64,000 bases of DNA, taken from positions 103,816-167,815 of the forward strand of contig JAIXYK010000017.1 in assembly GCA_027490225.1 (NCBI GenBank), given 5' to 3'. The notes below the pieces were generated by a model. That model saw only the letters and a program-made list of their open reading frames with translations. It was not told the DNA's origin and did no database searches. The stretch's first letter is position 1; the number at the start of each line of letters is the position of its first letter. Source of the stretch: Bacteroidota bacterium. Lineage in GTDB: Bacteria > Bacteroidota > Bacteroidia > M30B66. Positions 24,744-32,732 of this stretch are shown one piece after another. The translations under genes were made by a program, and so were the position numbers.

Positions 24744-25829
24744 ATGAAAAAATATGTAGATTTGAGCCAAATTTCGGGTATGCAATTTCCATTCACAAAA
24801 ACAGAACATTCGCGCTTATCGCAAGTAGATTTTTCCCATTTACCATTTGGAAGAATTTTTTCAGACCACATGTTTCAAGCCGACTTTAATGGGAAAGAGT
24901 GGGAAAATCCAAGAGTTATTCCTTATGCTCCTTTGGCATTAAATCCATCGTCGGCTGTGTTGCATTACGGTCAATCTGTTTTTGAAGGAATGAAAGTGTA
25001 TAAAAGCGATGATGATGAATTGCTGTTTTTTAGACCCTTGGAAAATTTCAAACGCATGCAAAGTTCTTCTTTGAGGATGTGCATGCCCTTGGTGCCAGAG
25101 CCTATTTTTATGAACGGTTTGAGAGATTTAGTAGAAGCTGATGCAAGCTGGGTTCCTAAAGGTGATGGGAAATCTTTGTACATCAGACCAGTATATTTTG
25201 CCACAGATTCTGTTATTGGCGTTCATCCATCAGAATTGTATACTTTTATTATTATGGGTTCTCCAACAGGAGCTTATTACACAGATGAATTGCGGGTTTC
25301 AATAGAGAAAACTTATTCGCGTGCGAGCAGAAGCGGAACTGGTTATGCAAAAGCAGCTGGGAATTATGGAGGAGCCTTGTATCCAACAAAATTAGCACAA
25401 CAACGAGGATATAATCAGGTTATCTGGACAGATGCTGCAACCAATACAAAGGTTGAAGAGTCAGGAACAATGAATTTGATGTTTGTTATAAATGATGTGC
25501 TGGTTACTCCAGTTTTGAGTCCAAGTAAATTAGCAGGAATTACGCGTGACAGCATCATTAAAATTGCCCAATATTGGGGAGTAAGGGTAGAAGAAAGAGA
25601 TGTGTATGTAACTGAAGTAATTGATGCTTTCGAAAATGGAACATTACAAGAAGCTTTCGGAACTGGCACTGCAGCTAACATTGCACCTATTTCAGTAATT
25701 GGTCACGAAGGAAAAGACTATAAAGTACCAGTTTCCACACCAGATAATTTTTCTATGCGTGCTTTACAGTTTTTAACAGAGTTAAAAGCAGGAAGGGTAG
25801 AAGATCCTTTTGGCTGGATTGTGAGGTAA
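24744..25829 (+). CDS. ilvE: Branched-chain amino acid aminotransferase
   Basis: 361 aa, fold type IV PLP enzyme, large (class II-like) branch. It interconverts Leu/Ile/Val and their keto acids with glutamate. Visible: HYGQSVFEGMKVYK near 72-85, the PLP lysine in GYAKAAGNYGG near residue 201, and VEESGTMNLMFV. The start is uncertain: a second ATG at 24780 (MQFPFTKTEHSRLSQVDF) is where family similarity begins, and a TAGATTTG box at 24757-24764 lies between the two ATGs, favouring 24780. Single gene, divergent from the OstA-like gene. Confidence 0.95.
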   Translation: MKKYVDLSQISGMQFPFTKTEHSRLSQVDFSHLPFGRIFSDHMFQADFNGKEWENPRVIPYAPLALNPSSAVLHYGQSVFEGMKVYKSDDDELLFFRPLENFKRMQSSSLRMCMPLVPEPIFMNGLRDLVEADASWVPKGDGKSLYIRPVYFATDSVIGVHPSELYTFIIMGSPTGAYYTDELRVSIEKTYSRASRSGTGYAKAAGNYGGALYPTKLAQQRGYNQVIWTDAATNTKVEESGTMNLMFVINDVLVTPVLSPSKLAGITRDSIIKIAQYWGVRVEERDVYVTEVIDAFENGTLQEAFGTGTAANIAPISVIGHEGKDYKVPVSTPDNFSMRALQFLTELKAGRVEDPFGWIVR

Positions 25830-25899
25830 TAGTTAGATTTTAAGTAATTCTAAATATTAAAGCAAGGTATTTTTAAGTGAGATAACTTTAAATTTAGTT

Positions 25900-27162
25900 T
25901 TACCTAATCTCAATAATATAAACGAACTTTGAAAGAATCTTAATTTGATCTTTTAATGGGAGCCCAACAAGCTGGTTGGTCTCATTTAATTGAGGAGTAG
26001 TAGGTAAAATGTCAATTAAAGCATTCAAATAATTTGTTTTAATAGCATAAGTAACTCCTTCTGCATCTTTAATTTTAGCATTTACTATACCTAACAAATT
26101 GCCTTGATAATCAAATAGAGGGCCCCCGCTGTTTCCTCCTTGCACTGGTGCAGAAACTTGATAAGTTGTTATATCGCCTTGATAGCCGGTTTTTGCGCTT
26201 ATAATTCCAGTAGTTAACTTTACTTCATCACCCATTGAATTTATCATAGGGTAACCAAGTACAAAAATTTCTTCGCCTACATCTGTTCCTTTTGTTCTAA
26301 TAATATAGGGTACTTGATCAAATTTGAAATTTAAACTATCTAGTTGAAGAACGGCGAGGTCATTCTTTTCATCACTTAAAACAACTTTAGCCTTGTACCT
26401 TTTAGCAAAATCACCGTTAATTCCTCTTAATTCAATTTTATTTGCTTTTTCAATAACATGATGATTGGTTATAATTAAACCATTGTCAGATAAGAGGAAC
26501 CCTGACCCAGTTTTCAATATTTTTGTATTGTTTTTTTTGGAATTAGAAATTACAGGATTTTCTTTATCTTCTTCCTCATAAAGTGTAGTAACGTTCTTGT
26601 TAAAAAATGAAATAGCTTTTTCTTCTTCAACTAATTCAAATTTATTCACTGAAGGATCCATCAATAACCAATAAGTAGTGCCTTTTTTAACATCAACAAT
26701 TGTAGACCTAAATGCACTTAATGTTACACGTCCTTCAGAGTATATTTTGAACTGCAAATTTTCGTTGTAACGAATATCTTTTATAAATTTTTGACCTACA
26801 TCAATACTGTAGACATATTTCTCATTAAATCTTCTGTCAACGGGTACAAAATTGATTAATGCATACTCTGTAAATGATTGTTTACCTGGGTTAAATAATT
26901 GTGTACCTGAATATTTTTTGGGAACTAGTTTATCACTGTTGGGATCTTTTTCCATTACAAGTGGATTTCCGTGGATTATAATATTTTGTAAAGTATCCCT
27001 TGATACAAAATATGACAAACCATCTGAAAATAAATAATTTATAAAATCTGGAGCAATTGTTCTAACCTCGCATGGGATTATTATTTTACTTCTTGTAATT
27101 AAGGTGTCTTGACTAAAACAAAGAACTGGAATCAATAATAAAAATAACAAGATAGCTCTCAT
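25900..27162 (-). CDS. Secreted trypsin-like serine protease (S1C/HtrA-type), no PDZ domain
   Basis: 420 aa. Signal peptide LLFLLLIPVLCFS. The first ~210 residues have no domain I recognise. The C-terminal half is a trypsin-like domain with the catalytic triad intact: His in ITNHHVIE (about 234), Asp in KNDLAVLQL (about 267), Ser in QGGNSGGPLF (about 342). The protein ends soon after the protease domain, so the PDZ domains of true DegP/HtrA are missing. Periplasmic or exported; substrate unknown. Single gene on the minus strand. Confidence 0.88.
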   Translation of the reverse strand: MRAILLFLLLIPVLCFSQDTLITRSKIIIPCEVRTIAPDFINYLFSDGLSYFVSRDTLQNIIIHGNPLVMEKDPNSDKLVPKKYSGTQLFNPGKQSFTEYALINFVPVDRRFNEKYVYSIDVGQKFIKDIRYNENLQFKIYSEGRVTLSAFRSTIVDVKKGTTYWLLMDPSVNKFELVEEEKAISFFNKNVTTLYEEEDKENPVISNSKKNNTKILKTGSGFLLSDNGLIITNHHVIEKANKIELRGINGDFAKRYKAKVVLSDEKNDLAVLQLDSLNFKFDQVPYIIRTKGTDVGEEIFVLGYPMINSMGDEVKLTTGIISAKTGYQGDITTYQVSAPVQGGNSGGPLFDYQGNLLGIVNAKIKDAEGVTYAIKTNYLNALIDILPTTPQLNETNQLVGLPLKDQIKILSKFVYIIEIR

Positions 27163-27303
27163 GAAATAGCTTTTTAAAATACGAAATTAAAAAAGTACTA
27201 GGATAATTTAAGAATTAAAAGGAATTAAAAAATACTTTATTTTAAGGCTGTAAATATCCCTTAAACAATTTTATTTCATCACAGATTTTCGGTGTAAAAA
27301 TTC

Positions 27304-28587
27304 TTAACTAATTAATACAACCGCTTTTTCTATCGTTTGTTCCCTGTCAGGACCTACAGAAACGATAGTTATAGGCACTTCGAGCGCATTTTCAATATAA
27401 GTAATGTAATTTTTCAAAGTAGCTGGCAACTCTTTGAAATTTCTAATGCCTGTTAAATCTTCGTTCCAGCCTGCTAATGATTCGTAAACAGGTGTTACGA
27501 TAGATGGATCAATATCGAAAGGGAAATCTTTGGTAAGTTGGCCATCAATTTTATAATGTGTGCAAACGTGTATTTGCTCGAAACCGCTCAACACATCTGC
27601 TTTGGTCATAATAAGCTGTGTTACACCATTAATCATGATAGAATAACGCAATGCAGGTAAATCCAGCCAACCGCATCTTCTAGGGCGGCCCGTTGTTGCG
27701 CCAAATTCTCTTCCAATTTGTCTGATTTTTTCTCCTACCTCATTGTCTAATTCTGTTGGAAAAGGTCCACTTCCAACCCTGGTGCAATATGCTTTGAAAA
27801 TACCTAACACCTCACCAATTTTATTGGGAGCAACTCCTAGACCTGTGCAAGCACCAGCGCTAATTGTATTAGAAGAAGTTACAAAAGGATAAGAACCAAA
27901 ATCAATATCTAACAATGAGCCCTGAGCTCCTTCTGCAAGTACTGAATTGCCTTCTTTAATCGCTTTATTTACAACATGTTCGCTATCAATGTGTACAAAA
28001 GTTTTCAAGTGTTCGATGCCTTCCAGGAATGCTGGTTCTACTTCATTTAAATCGAATTTAAAATCGAAATGGCGTAACATTTCTAAGTGCTTTTCCACCA
28101 AGAATCTGTATTTTTCCATGAAATCAGGGCGGGAAATATCTCCCACACGAATGCCATTACGTCCAGTTTTATCCATATAAGTTGGACCAATTCCTTTTAA
28201 AGTAGAGCCAATCTTAGCTAAACCTTTTGCCGCTTCTGATGCAGCATCTAAAAGCCGGTGTGTAGGAAGAATTAAATGGGCTTTTTTAGAAATGTGCAGG
28301 TTTTTGCGCGCATCTACACCCATCTTTTCTAGCGCATCAATCTCTTTTTTAAAAATTACTGGGTCAATAACAACTCCATTCCCAACAATATTAAGCGTTT
28401 CGCTGTGGAAAATACCACTTGGAATGGTATGTAAAACGTGCTTTATTCCATTAAATTCTAAAGAGTGTCCTGCATTGGGACCTCCCTGGAATCTTGCTAT
28501 AACATTGTATTTAGGCGTTAGAACATCTACAATTTTTCCTTTTCCTTCATCTCCCCATTGAAGACCTAACAGAACATCTATTTTCAT
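27304..28587 (-). CDS. purA: Adenylosuccinate synthase
   Basis: 427 aa, normal length. GTP-dependent condensation of IMP and aspartate in AMP synthesis, cytosolic. N-terminal LGLQWGDEGKGKIVDVL carries the phosphate loop, then GGPNAGHS (residues 36-43), GIGPTYMDKTGRNGIR, and TTGRPRRCGWLDL. It is the last gene of a Fur-STAS-PurA run with a 2-base gap from the STAS gene. Confidence 0.98.
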   Translation of the reverse strand: MKIDVLLGLQWGDEGKGKIVDVLTPKYNVIARFQGGPNAGHSLEFNGIKHVLHTIPSGIFHSETLNIVGNGVVIDPVIFKKEIDALEKMGVDARKNLHISKKAHLILPTHRLLDAASEAAKGLAKIGSTLKGIGPTYMDKTGRNGIRVGDISRPDFMEKYRFLVEKHLEMLRHFDFKFDLNEVEPAFLEGIEHLKTFVHIDSEHVVNKAIKEGNSVLAEGAQGSLLDIDFGSYPFVTSSNTISAGACTGLGVAPNKIGEVLGIFKAYCTRVGSGPFPTELDNEVGEKIRQIGREFGATTGRPRRCGWLDLPALRYSIMINGVTQLIMTKADVLSGFEQIHVCTHYKIDGQLTKDFPFDIDPSIVTPVYESLAGWNEDLTGIRNFKELPATLKNYITYIENALEVPITIVSVGPDREQTIEKAVVLIS

Positions 28588-28589
28588 TT

Positions 28590-28952
28590 TTATGGTAATT
28601 GAGCTTTTTCGTTGAATTTATTTTTTGCTTCATCTAAAGTTGATGTTTGTACAAATACAGCATCTAATTTTGTGATGATAAACAGGTTTTTAAGTTTTTC
28701 AGAGACTTCGCAAATAATTGCTTCACCTCCTGATGTCCTTGATTTTGTAAGAATATTTAATAATACATTTAAACCGCTGCTATTGATATAATCGAATTCT
28801 TTAAAATTTAGAATGAAATTATTTTTCTTTTCTAAGATTAATTCATTGACTTCAGTCAATATATTTTCAGCTTCATATTTTTCTATCAAATTACCTTTAA
28901 AATAAATGATGGTAAAATGATTTTCCTCTTCTAATTCGTAATCAAAAATCAT
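28590..28952 (-). CDS. STAS-domain protein (anti-sigma factor antagonist-like)
   Basis: 120 aa, one STAS domain. The [16 protein letters not shown] segment (about 57-72) contains the serine that is phosphorylated in SpoIIAA/RsbV-type antagonists. [16 protein letters not shown] closes the domain. No kinase or SpoIIE-type phosphatase gene is nearby, so the partner is elsewhere. Overlaps the fur-like gene by 4 bases and precedes purA by 2. Confidence 0.9.
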   Translation of the reverse strand: MIFDYELEEENHFTIIYFKGNLIEKYEAENILTEVNELILEKKNNFILNFKEFDYINSSGLNVLLNILTKSRTSGGEAIICEVSEKLKNLFIITKLDAVFVQTSTLDEAKNKFNEKAQLP

Positions 28953-29434
28953 CTTTCAACAGGTTTTAATGCATTTTCGCAAACTCCAAGATTTTCTAAT
29001 TTCTTGCAATTTCCAAAAAATGTTAAGGCATGACTACTGATATTAAAATTTAATAAATCGCCCGTCATGCTTTGAATTTGTTGAATACGAGGGTCACAAA
29101 ACTCAAAAACTTTTTCGCAATCGTTACAAATTAAATGGTCGTGTTGCTTGTATTTATATGATTTTTCGAATTGTGCCTGATTTTTTCCGAACTGGTGCTT
29201 GGTTACCAAGTTACATGTAAGTAATAATTCAATCGTATTATACAGTGTAGCCCGGCTCACCCTGTATTTTTTATTCTTCATATCAACATACAGTGTTTCT
29301 ATGTCGAAATGACCTGAATGTGAGTAAATTTCATCAAGTATAGCAAATCTTTCAGGAGTTTTTCTGTGCCCATTTTTTTCCAAATAATCAGAAAAAATTT
29401 GCTTCACTGCGTCTTTTGTTTCTTGATCTATCAT
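28949..29434 (-). CDS. Fur-family transcriptional regulator
   Basis: 162 aa from the ATG at 29434. The ATG at 29452 lies within the -7 box (TACATTTG, 29450-29457), so the shorter start is preferred. Winged-helix part: [28 protein letters not shown] and [16 protein letters not shown]. Metal-binding part: [33 protein letters not shown], with the CxxC of a structural zinc site only partly present (CNDC). Fur proteins use Fe, Zn, Mn or peroxide (PerR) as signal; which applies is not clear. Operon with STAS and purA. Confidence 0.92.
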   Translation of the reverse strand: MIDQETKDAVKQIFSDYLEKNGHRKTPERFAILDEIYSHSGHFDIETLYVDMKNKKYRVSRATLYNTIELLLTCNLVTKHQFGKNQAQFEKSYKYKQHDHLICNDCEKVFEFCDPRIQQIQSMTGDLLNFNISSHALTFFGNCKKLENLGVCENALKPVER

Positions 29435-29449
29435 GCTGCTCTTAAGAGG

Positions 29450-29457
29450 CAAATGTA
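29450..29457 (-). promoter_or_regulatory. -7 box (TACATTTG) of the fur-STAS-purA operon
   Basis: Exact TAnnTTTG match on the minus strand, 15 bases before the ATG at 29434. Confidence 0.6.
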
Positions 29458-29493
29458 TATAAAGGAGTTGGAAATTTCTATGGACAAATATTT

Positions 29494-29521
29494 TTTGATC
29501 AAAGAAAAATGTCTAAATTTG
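29494..29521 (+). promoter_or_regulatory. Promoter of the Xre/ParS-RES toxin-antitoxin operon
   Basis: TTTG at 29494-29497, 16-base spacer, TAAATTTG at 29514-29521 (exact match). The antitoxin ATG follows after 19 bases. Confidence 0.6.
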
Positions 29522-29540
29522 TGAGGTAGATGTATAAATT

Positions 29541-29951
29541 ATGAAAGCAATAAAATATTATAAAATAGAAGAAGAGGATGCAGGCAGAAACGTTATACAT
29601 GATTCAATGCCAGGTGTTTTAGTTGATCCTTTTTTTGAGTTGCTTTCTAAAACAAGTTTTAATGCTAATCGCATCGCATCATTTTTTCATACTTCACTTA
29701 AAACTTTTCAGCGACATTTTAAAGAAGGTAGGCTTTTAGATCCTATTGCAAGTGAGCATTTAATACGCATAAAAGACGTATATCAAACAGGTGAAGAAGT
29801 TTTTGGAAACGTAGCCCAATTTGAGAAATGGCTTGAGACACCTTCTCCGTCTTTCAACCAAAATGCTCCAATTATTTATATGGTAAATCCAGGAGGTGTG
29901 CAGCTTATCAGAGCTGAGCTAACACGCATCATGTTAGGCTATCCAATGTAA
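29541..29951 (+). CDS. Xre/MbcA/ParS-type (DUF2384) antitoxin
   Basis: 136 aa. N-terminal helix-turn-helix-like segment FNANRIASFFHTSLKTFQRHFKEG-type (residues ~40-63), then the DUF2384 toxin-binding domain: IRIKDVYQTGEEVFGNVAQFEKWLETPSPSF and a C-terminal GGVQLIRAELTRIMLGYP. This is the antitoxin of RES toxins; in characterised pairs its C-terminus plugs the toxin active site. It precedes the RES gene by 5 bases and should autoregulate the promoter at 29494-29521. Confidence 0.92.
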   Translation: MKAIKYYKIEEEDAGRNVIHDSMPGVLVDPFFELLSKTSFNANRIASFFHTSLKTFQRHFKEGRLLDPIASEHLIRIKDVYQTGEEVFGNVAQFEKWLETPSPSFNQNAPIIYMVNPGGVQLIRAELTRIMLGYPM

Positions 29952-29956
29952 CTTAA

Positions 29957-30403
29957 ATGGAGTTTTACAGAATTGTTTTAACAAGGTATTCTTCAGAGCT
30001 CTTTGCAAGTGGCGTTGAAGGAAGATGGAACAAAGAAGGTGAACACGTTGTATATGCATCAACTACTAGGGCCTTGGCGCTATTAGAAAATCTAGTCCAT
30101 AGAAGGCATTTAGGAATTGAAGTGTCATTTACCTTGCTCACTTTGGAAGTTCCCGAAAAGAGTATAATTGAAACTATTCAAGTTAAATCATTGCCGGATG
30201 ACTGGCAAAAAAGCACCAATTATAGCAATTGTCAATCTCATACTCGTACTTGGTTTAAGGTGAATAAAGCACTGGTATTAAAAGTTCCTTCATCCATAAT
30301 TCCAGAAGAATTTAATGTGATGATAAATACAAATCACCCGCTTTTCACAAATATTAAAATAAAAAAGCGCCAGGAATTTACAGTTGATCAACGATTAGTT
30401 TGA
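29957..30403 (+). CDS. RES-domain toxin
   Basis: 148 aa. YRIVLTRYSSELFASGVEGRWN then VVYASTTRALALLENL carry the family's conserved Arg (R5, R23), Tyr (Y33) and Glu (E44). Characterised RES toxins degrade NAD+ (phosphorolysis or glycohydrolysis) or modify a host enzyme; the specific activity here is inferred. The neutralising DUF2384 gene is 5 bases upstream. The 3' end overlaps the 3' end of the oppositely transcribed relA/spoT-like gene by 9 bases (30395-30403). Confidence 0.92.
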   Translation: MEFYRIVLTRYSSELFASGVEGRWNKEGEHVVYASTTRALALLENLVHRRHLGIEVSFTLLTLEVPEKSIIETIQVKSLPDDWQKSTNYSNCQSHTRTWFKVNKALVLKVPSSIIPEEFNVMINTNHPLFTNIKIKKRQEFTVDQRLV

Positions 30404-32632
30404 ATCTATTCTGTGCACTGAAGTTACTCCTTTTACTTCTTTAATTTTACCCAATAATTCTGTTAAGTGATTCGTATCGTGCACAAAAACCATAATCGTT
30501 CCTTCAAATACTCCATCTTGACTTTCGAAACTAATTGAACGCATGTTTACATTTAACTCGTTTGAAATAATTCTGGTAATATTATTGACAATCCCAACAT
30601 CATCAATTCCATTTACACGAATTCCCGCCATGAATGCAATTTGTTGCTGATTCATCCAACGTGCTTTTACAATTCTATAAGCATAATTAGACATTAAACT
30701 AATTGCATTCGGACAGTTTGTTTTATGAATTTTTATTCCCTCATTTATTGTAACAAAACCAAACACTTCATCCCCTGGAATTGGATTGCAGCAAGGCGCT
30801 AACTTATAATCGATGGAGTTCATGTCTTCACCAATTACAAGCATATCCGATTTTCCGCGAATTTCTTTTACTATGTTTTCTAAAGTTGCAGGTTCTTTCT
30901 GCTCAGCATCAGATTTACCGAATCGCTTGCGCAATATTTTATACCAACTGCTTGATTGCTCTCCTTTGGCAATTTTCTGAACGTTGTCTAACTTTATAAG
31001 TCCTTCACCGATTCCAAAGTACAAGTCGAGTTGACTATTCATTTTGTAATGTTTGATGAGGTTGTTAATTACATTCCCATCTAAAGCCATTTTGATAGAC
31101 TTTAACTTTTTTTCCAGGATTTCTTTTCCTTCATCGGCGACAATTCTTTTTTCTTCTTTTAATGCAGATTTAACTTTAGAACGTGCTTTTGCAGTAACAA
31201 CAAAATTTAGCCAATCTTCCTTTGGTTTTTGTTTTGCGGAGCTAAGAATTTCAATTTGGTCTCCACTTTTTAATTTATAACTCAGCGGAACTAATTTATT
31301 ATTCACTTTTGCACCAATACAGGACATTCCTACTTCAGAGTGAATATCGAAAGCAAAATCTAAAGCAGAAGAGCCAATTGGAAGTGTTTTCAATTCTCCT
31401 TTTGGAGTAAAAACAAAGATTTCTTCAGAAAAAAGATTTAATTTAAAATCATTGATAAATTCAAGGGCATTTGAATCAGAATTTTCCATCATTTCCCTGA
31501 TTCTTCCTAACCAATCGTCAATGCTGCTTTCCTGGTCATTTTTATCTTTGTATTTCCAATGTGCAGCATATCCTTTTTCAGCAATTTCATCCATTCTTTT
31601 GGAGCGAATTTGCACTTCTACCCATTTTCCTGTTGGACTCATTACTGTGGTATGCAATGATTCGTAACCGTTGGCTCTAGGAGTAGAAATCCAGTCTCTC
31701 AATCGGTCTGGACTTGGTTGGTAAATATCTGTAATAATTGAATATACACGCCAGCAATCAGCTTTTTCAGTATCTACGGGAGAGTCAATAATAATACGGA
31801 TGGCAAAAATGTCGAATATCTCTTCAAAAGGAATTCCCTTATTTTTTATTTTATTGAAGATGGAATAAATGGATTTTGGTCGTCCTTTAATATCAAATGT
31901 AAACCCTTGTTGTGAAAGGCCAGTCCTTATCGGGTTTATAAACCTACTAATGAATCTTTTCCTAACTTCTTCTCCGCTTTTTAATTTAGCAGAAATATCA
32001 TCATAATATTCAGGTTGTGTGTATTTTAAACCCAAATCTTCCATTTCTGTTTTTATGTTATACAAGCCAAGCCTATGAGCGAGCGGTGCATAAAGAAACA
32101 GTGTTTCAGCAGCAATTTTGAGTTGTTTGTCGCGCGCCATGCTATCTAACGTGCGCATATTGTGCAATCTGTCTGCTAATTTTATAAGAATAACCCTTAC
32201 ATCATCGCTGAGTGTAAGCAAAACTTTTCTGAAATTCTCTGCTTGTATAGATGAACTTTGGTCAAATACATTTTCAATTTTAGTGAGTCCATCAATAATT
32301 TTGGCTTCTGTTTCGCCAAACATTTTGCGAATGTCTTCAAGCGTAACATCAGTATCTTCTACAGTATCATGTAGCAAAGCACAAATAACTGCAGTAGCGC
32401 CAAGGCCAATTTCGCTAGCAGCAATTTGAGCTACAGCAATAGGATGATAAATATATGGTTCTCCTGATTTTCGGCGCATATCTTTGTGCGCATCAAGAGC
32501 TAAATCAAAAGCCTTTCGTATTTGAATTTTATCTTGCTTATCAAGCTTATCGCCTAGTGCACGTAAAAGAGAACTATATCTTGCAAGTATTTCTCTTTTT
32601 TCTGTTTCAATGTCAATTATTTCGGAGGGCAT
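30395..32632 (-). CDS. RelA/SpoT-family (p)ppGpp synthetase/hydrolase
   Basis: 745 aa, full-length Rsh. N-terminal HD hydrolase domain with HPIAVAQIAA and LLHDTVEDTDVT (about 80-91) and ADRLHNMRTLD; synthetase domain with KGRPKSIYSIFNKIK near 251-265 and SPTGKWVEVQIR; TGS domain (EEIFVFTPKGELKTLP, about 403-418); C-terminal ACT domain. The intact HD motifs point to a bifunctional enzyme that both makes and hydrolyses the alarmone. It lies next to a RES toxin pair and upstream of ppk1 on the same strand (gap about 100 bases). Confidence 0.96.
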   Translation of the reverse strand: MPSEIIDIETEKREILARYSSLLRALGDKLDKQDKIQIRKAFDLALDAHKDMRRKSGEPYIYHPIAVAQIAASEIGLGATAVICALLHDTVEDTDVTLEDIRKMFGETEAKIIDGLTKIENVFDQSSSIQAENFRKVLLTLSDDVRVILIKLADRLHNMRTLDSMARDKQLKIAAETLFLYAPLAHRLGLYNIKTEMEDLGLKYTQPEYYDDISAKLKSGEEVRKRFISRFINPIRTGLSQQGFTFDIKGRPKSIYSIFNKIKNKGIPFEEIFDIFAIRIIIDSPVDTEKADCWRVYSIITDIYQPSPDRLRDWISTPRANGYESLHTTVMSPTGKWVEVQIRSKRMDEIAEKGYAAHWKYKDKNDQESSIDDWLGRIREMMENSDSNALEFINDFKLNLFSEEIFVFTPKGELKTLPIGSSALDFAFDIHSEVGMSCIGAKVNNKLVPLSYKLKSGDQIEILSSAKQKPKEDWLNFVVTAKARSKVKSALKEEKRIVADEGKEILEKKLKSIKMALDGNVINNLIKHYKMNSQLDLYFGIGEGLIKLDNVQKIAKGEQSSSWYKILRKRFGKSDAEQKEPATLENIVKEIRGKSDMLVIGEDMNSIDYKLAPCCNPIPGDEVFGFVTINEGIKIHKTNCPNAISLMSNYAYRIVKARWMNQQQIAFMAGIRVNGIDDVGIVNNITRIISNELNVNMRSISFESQDGVFEGTIMVFVHDTNHLTELLGKIKEVKGVTSVHRIDSN

Positions 32633-32732
32633 ATAATTTTATTCAACAGTAAAATTAGTTATATGCTACTACAAATGATATTTAAAAATGAAAATTTATT
32701 AAGAAAAAAATAAGGATAAATTATTTAACAAA

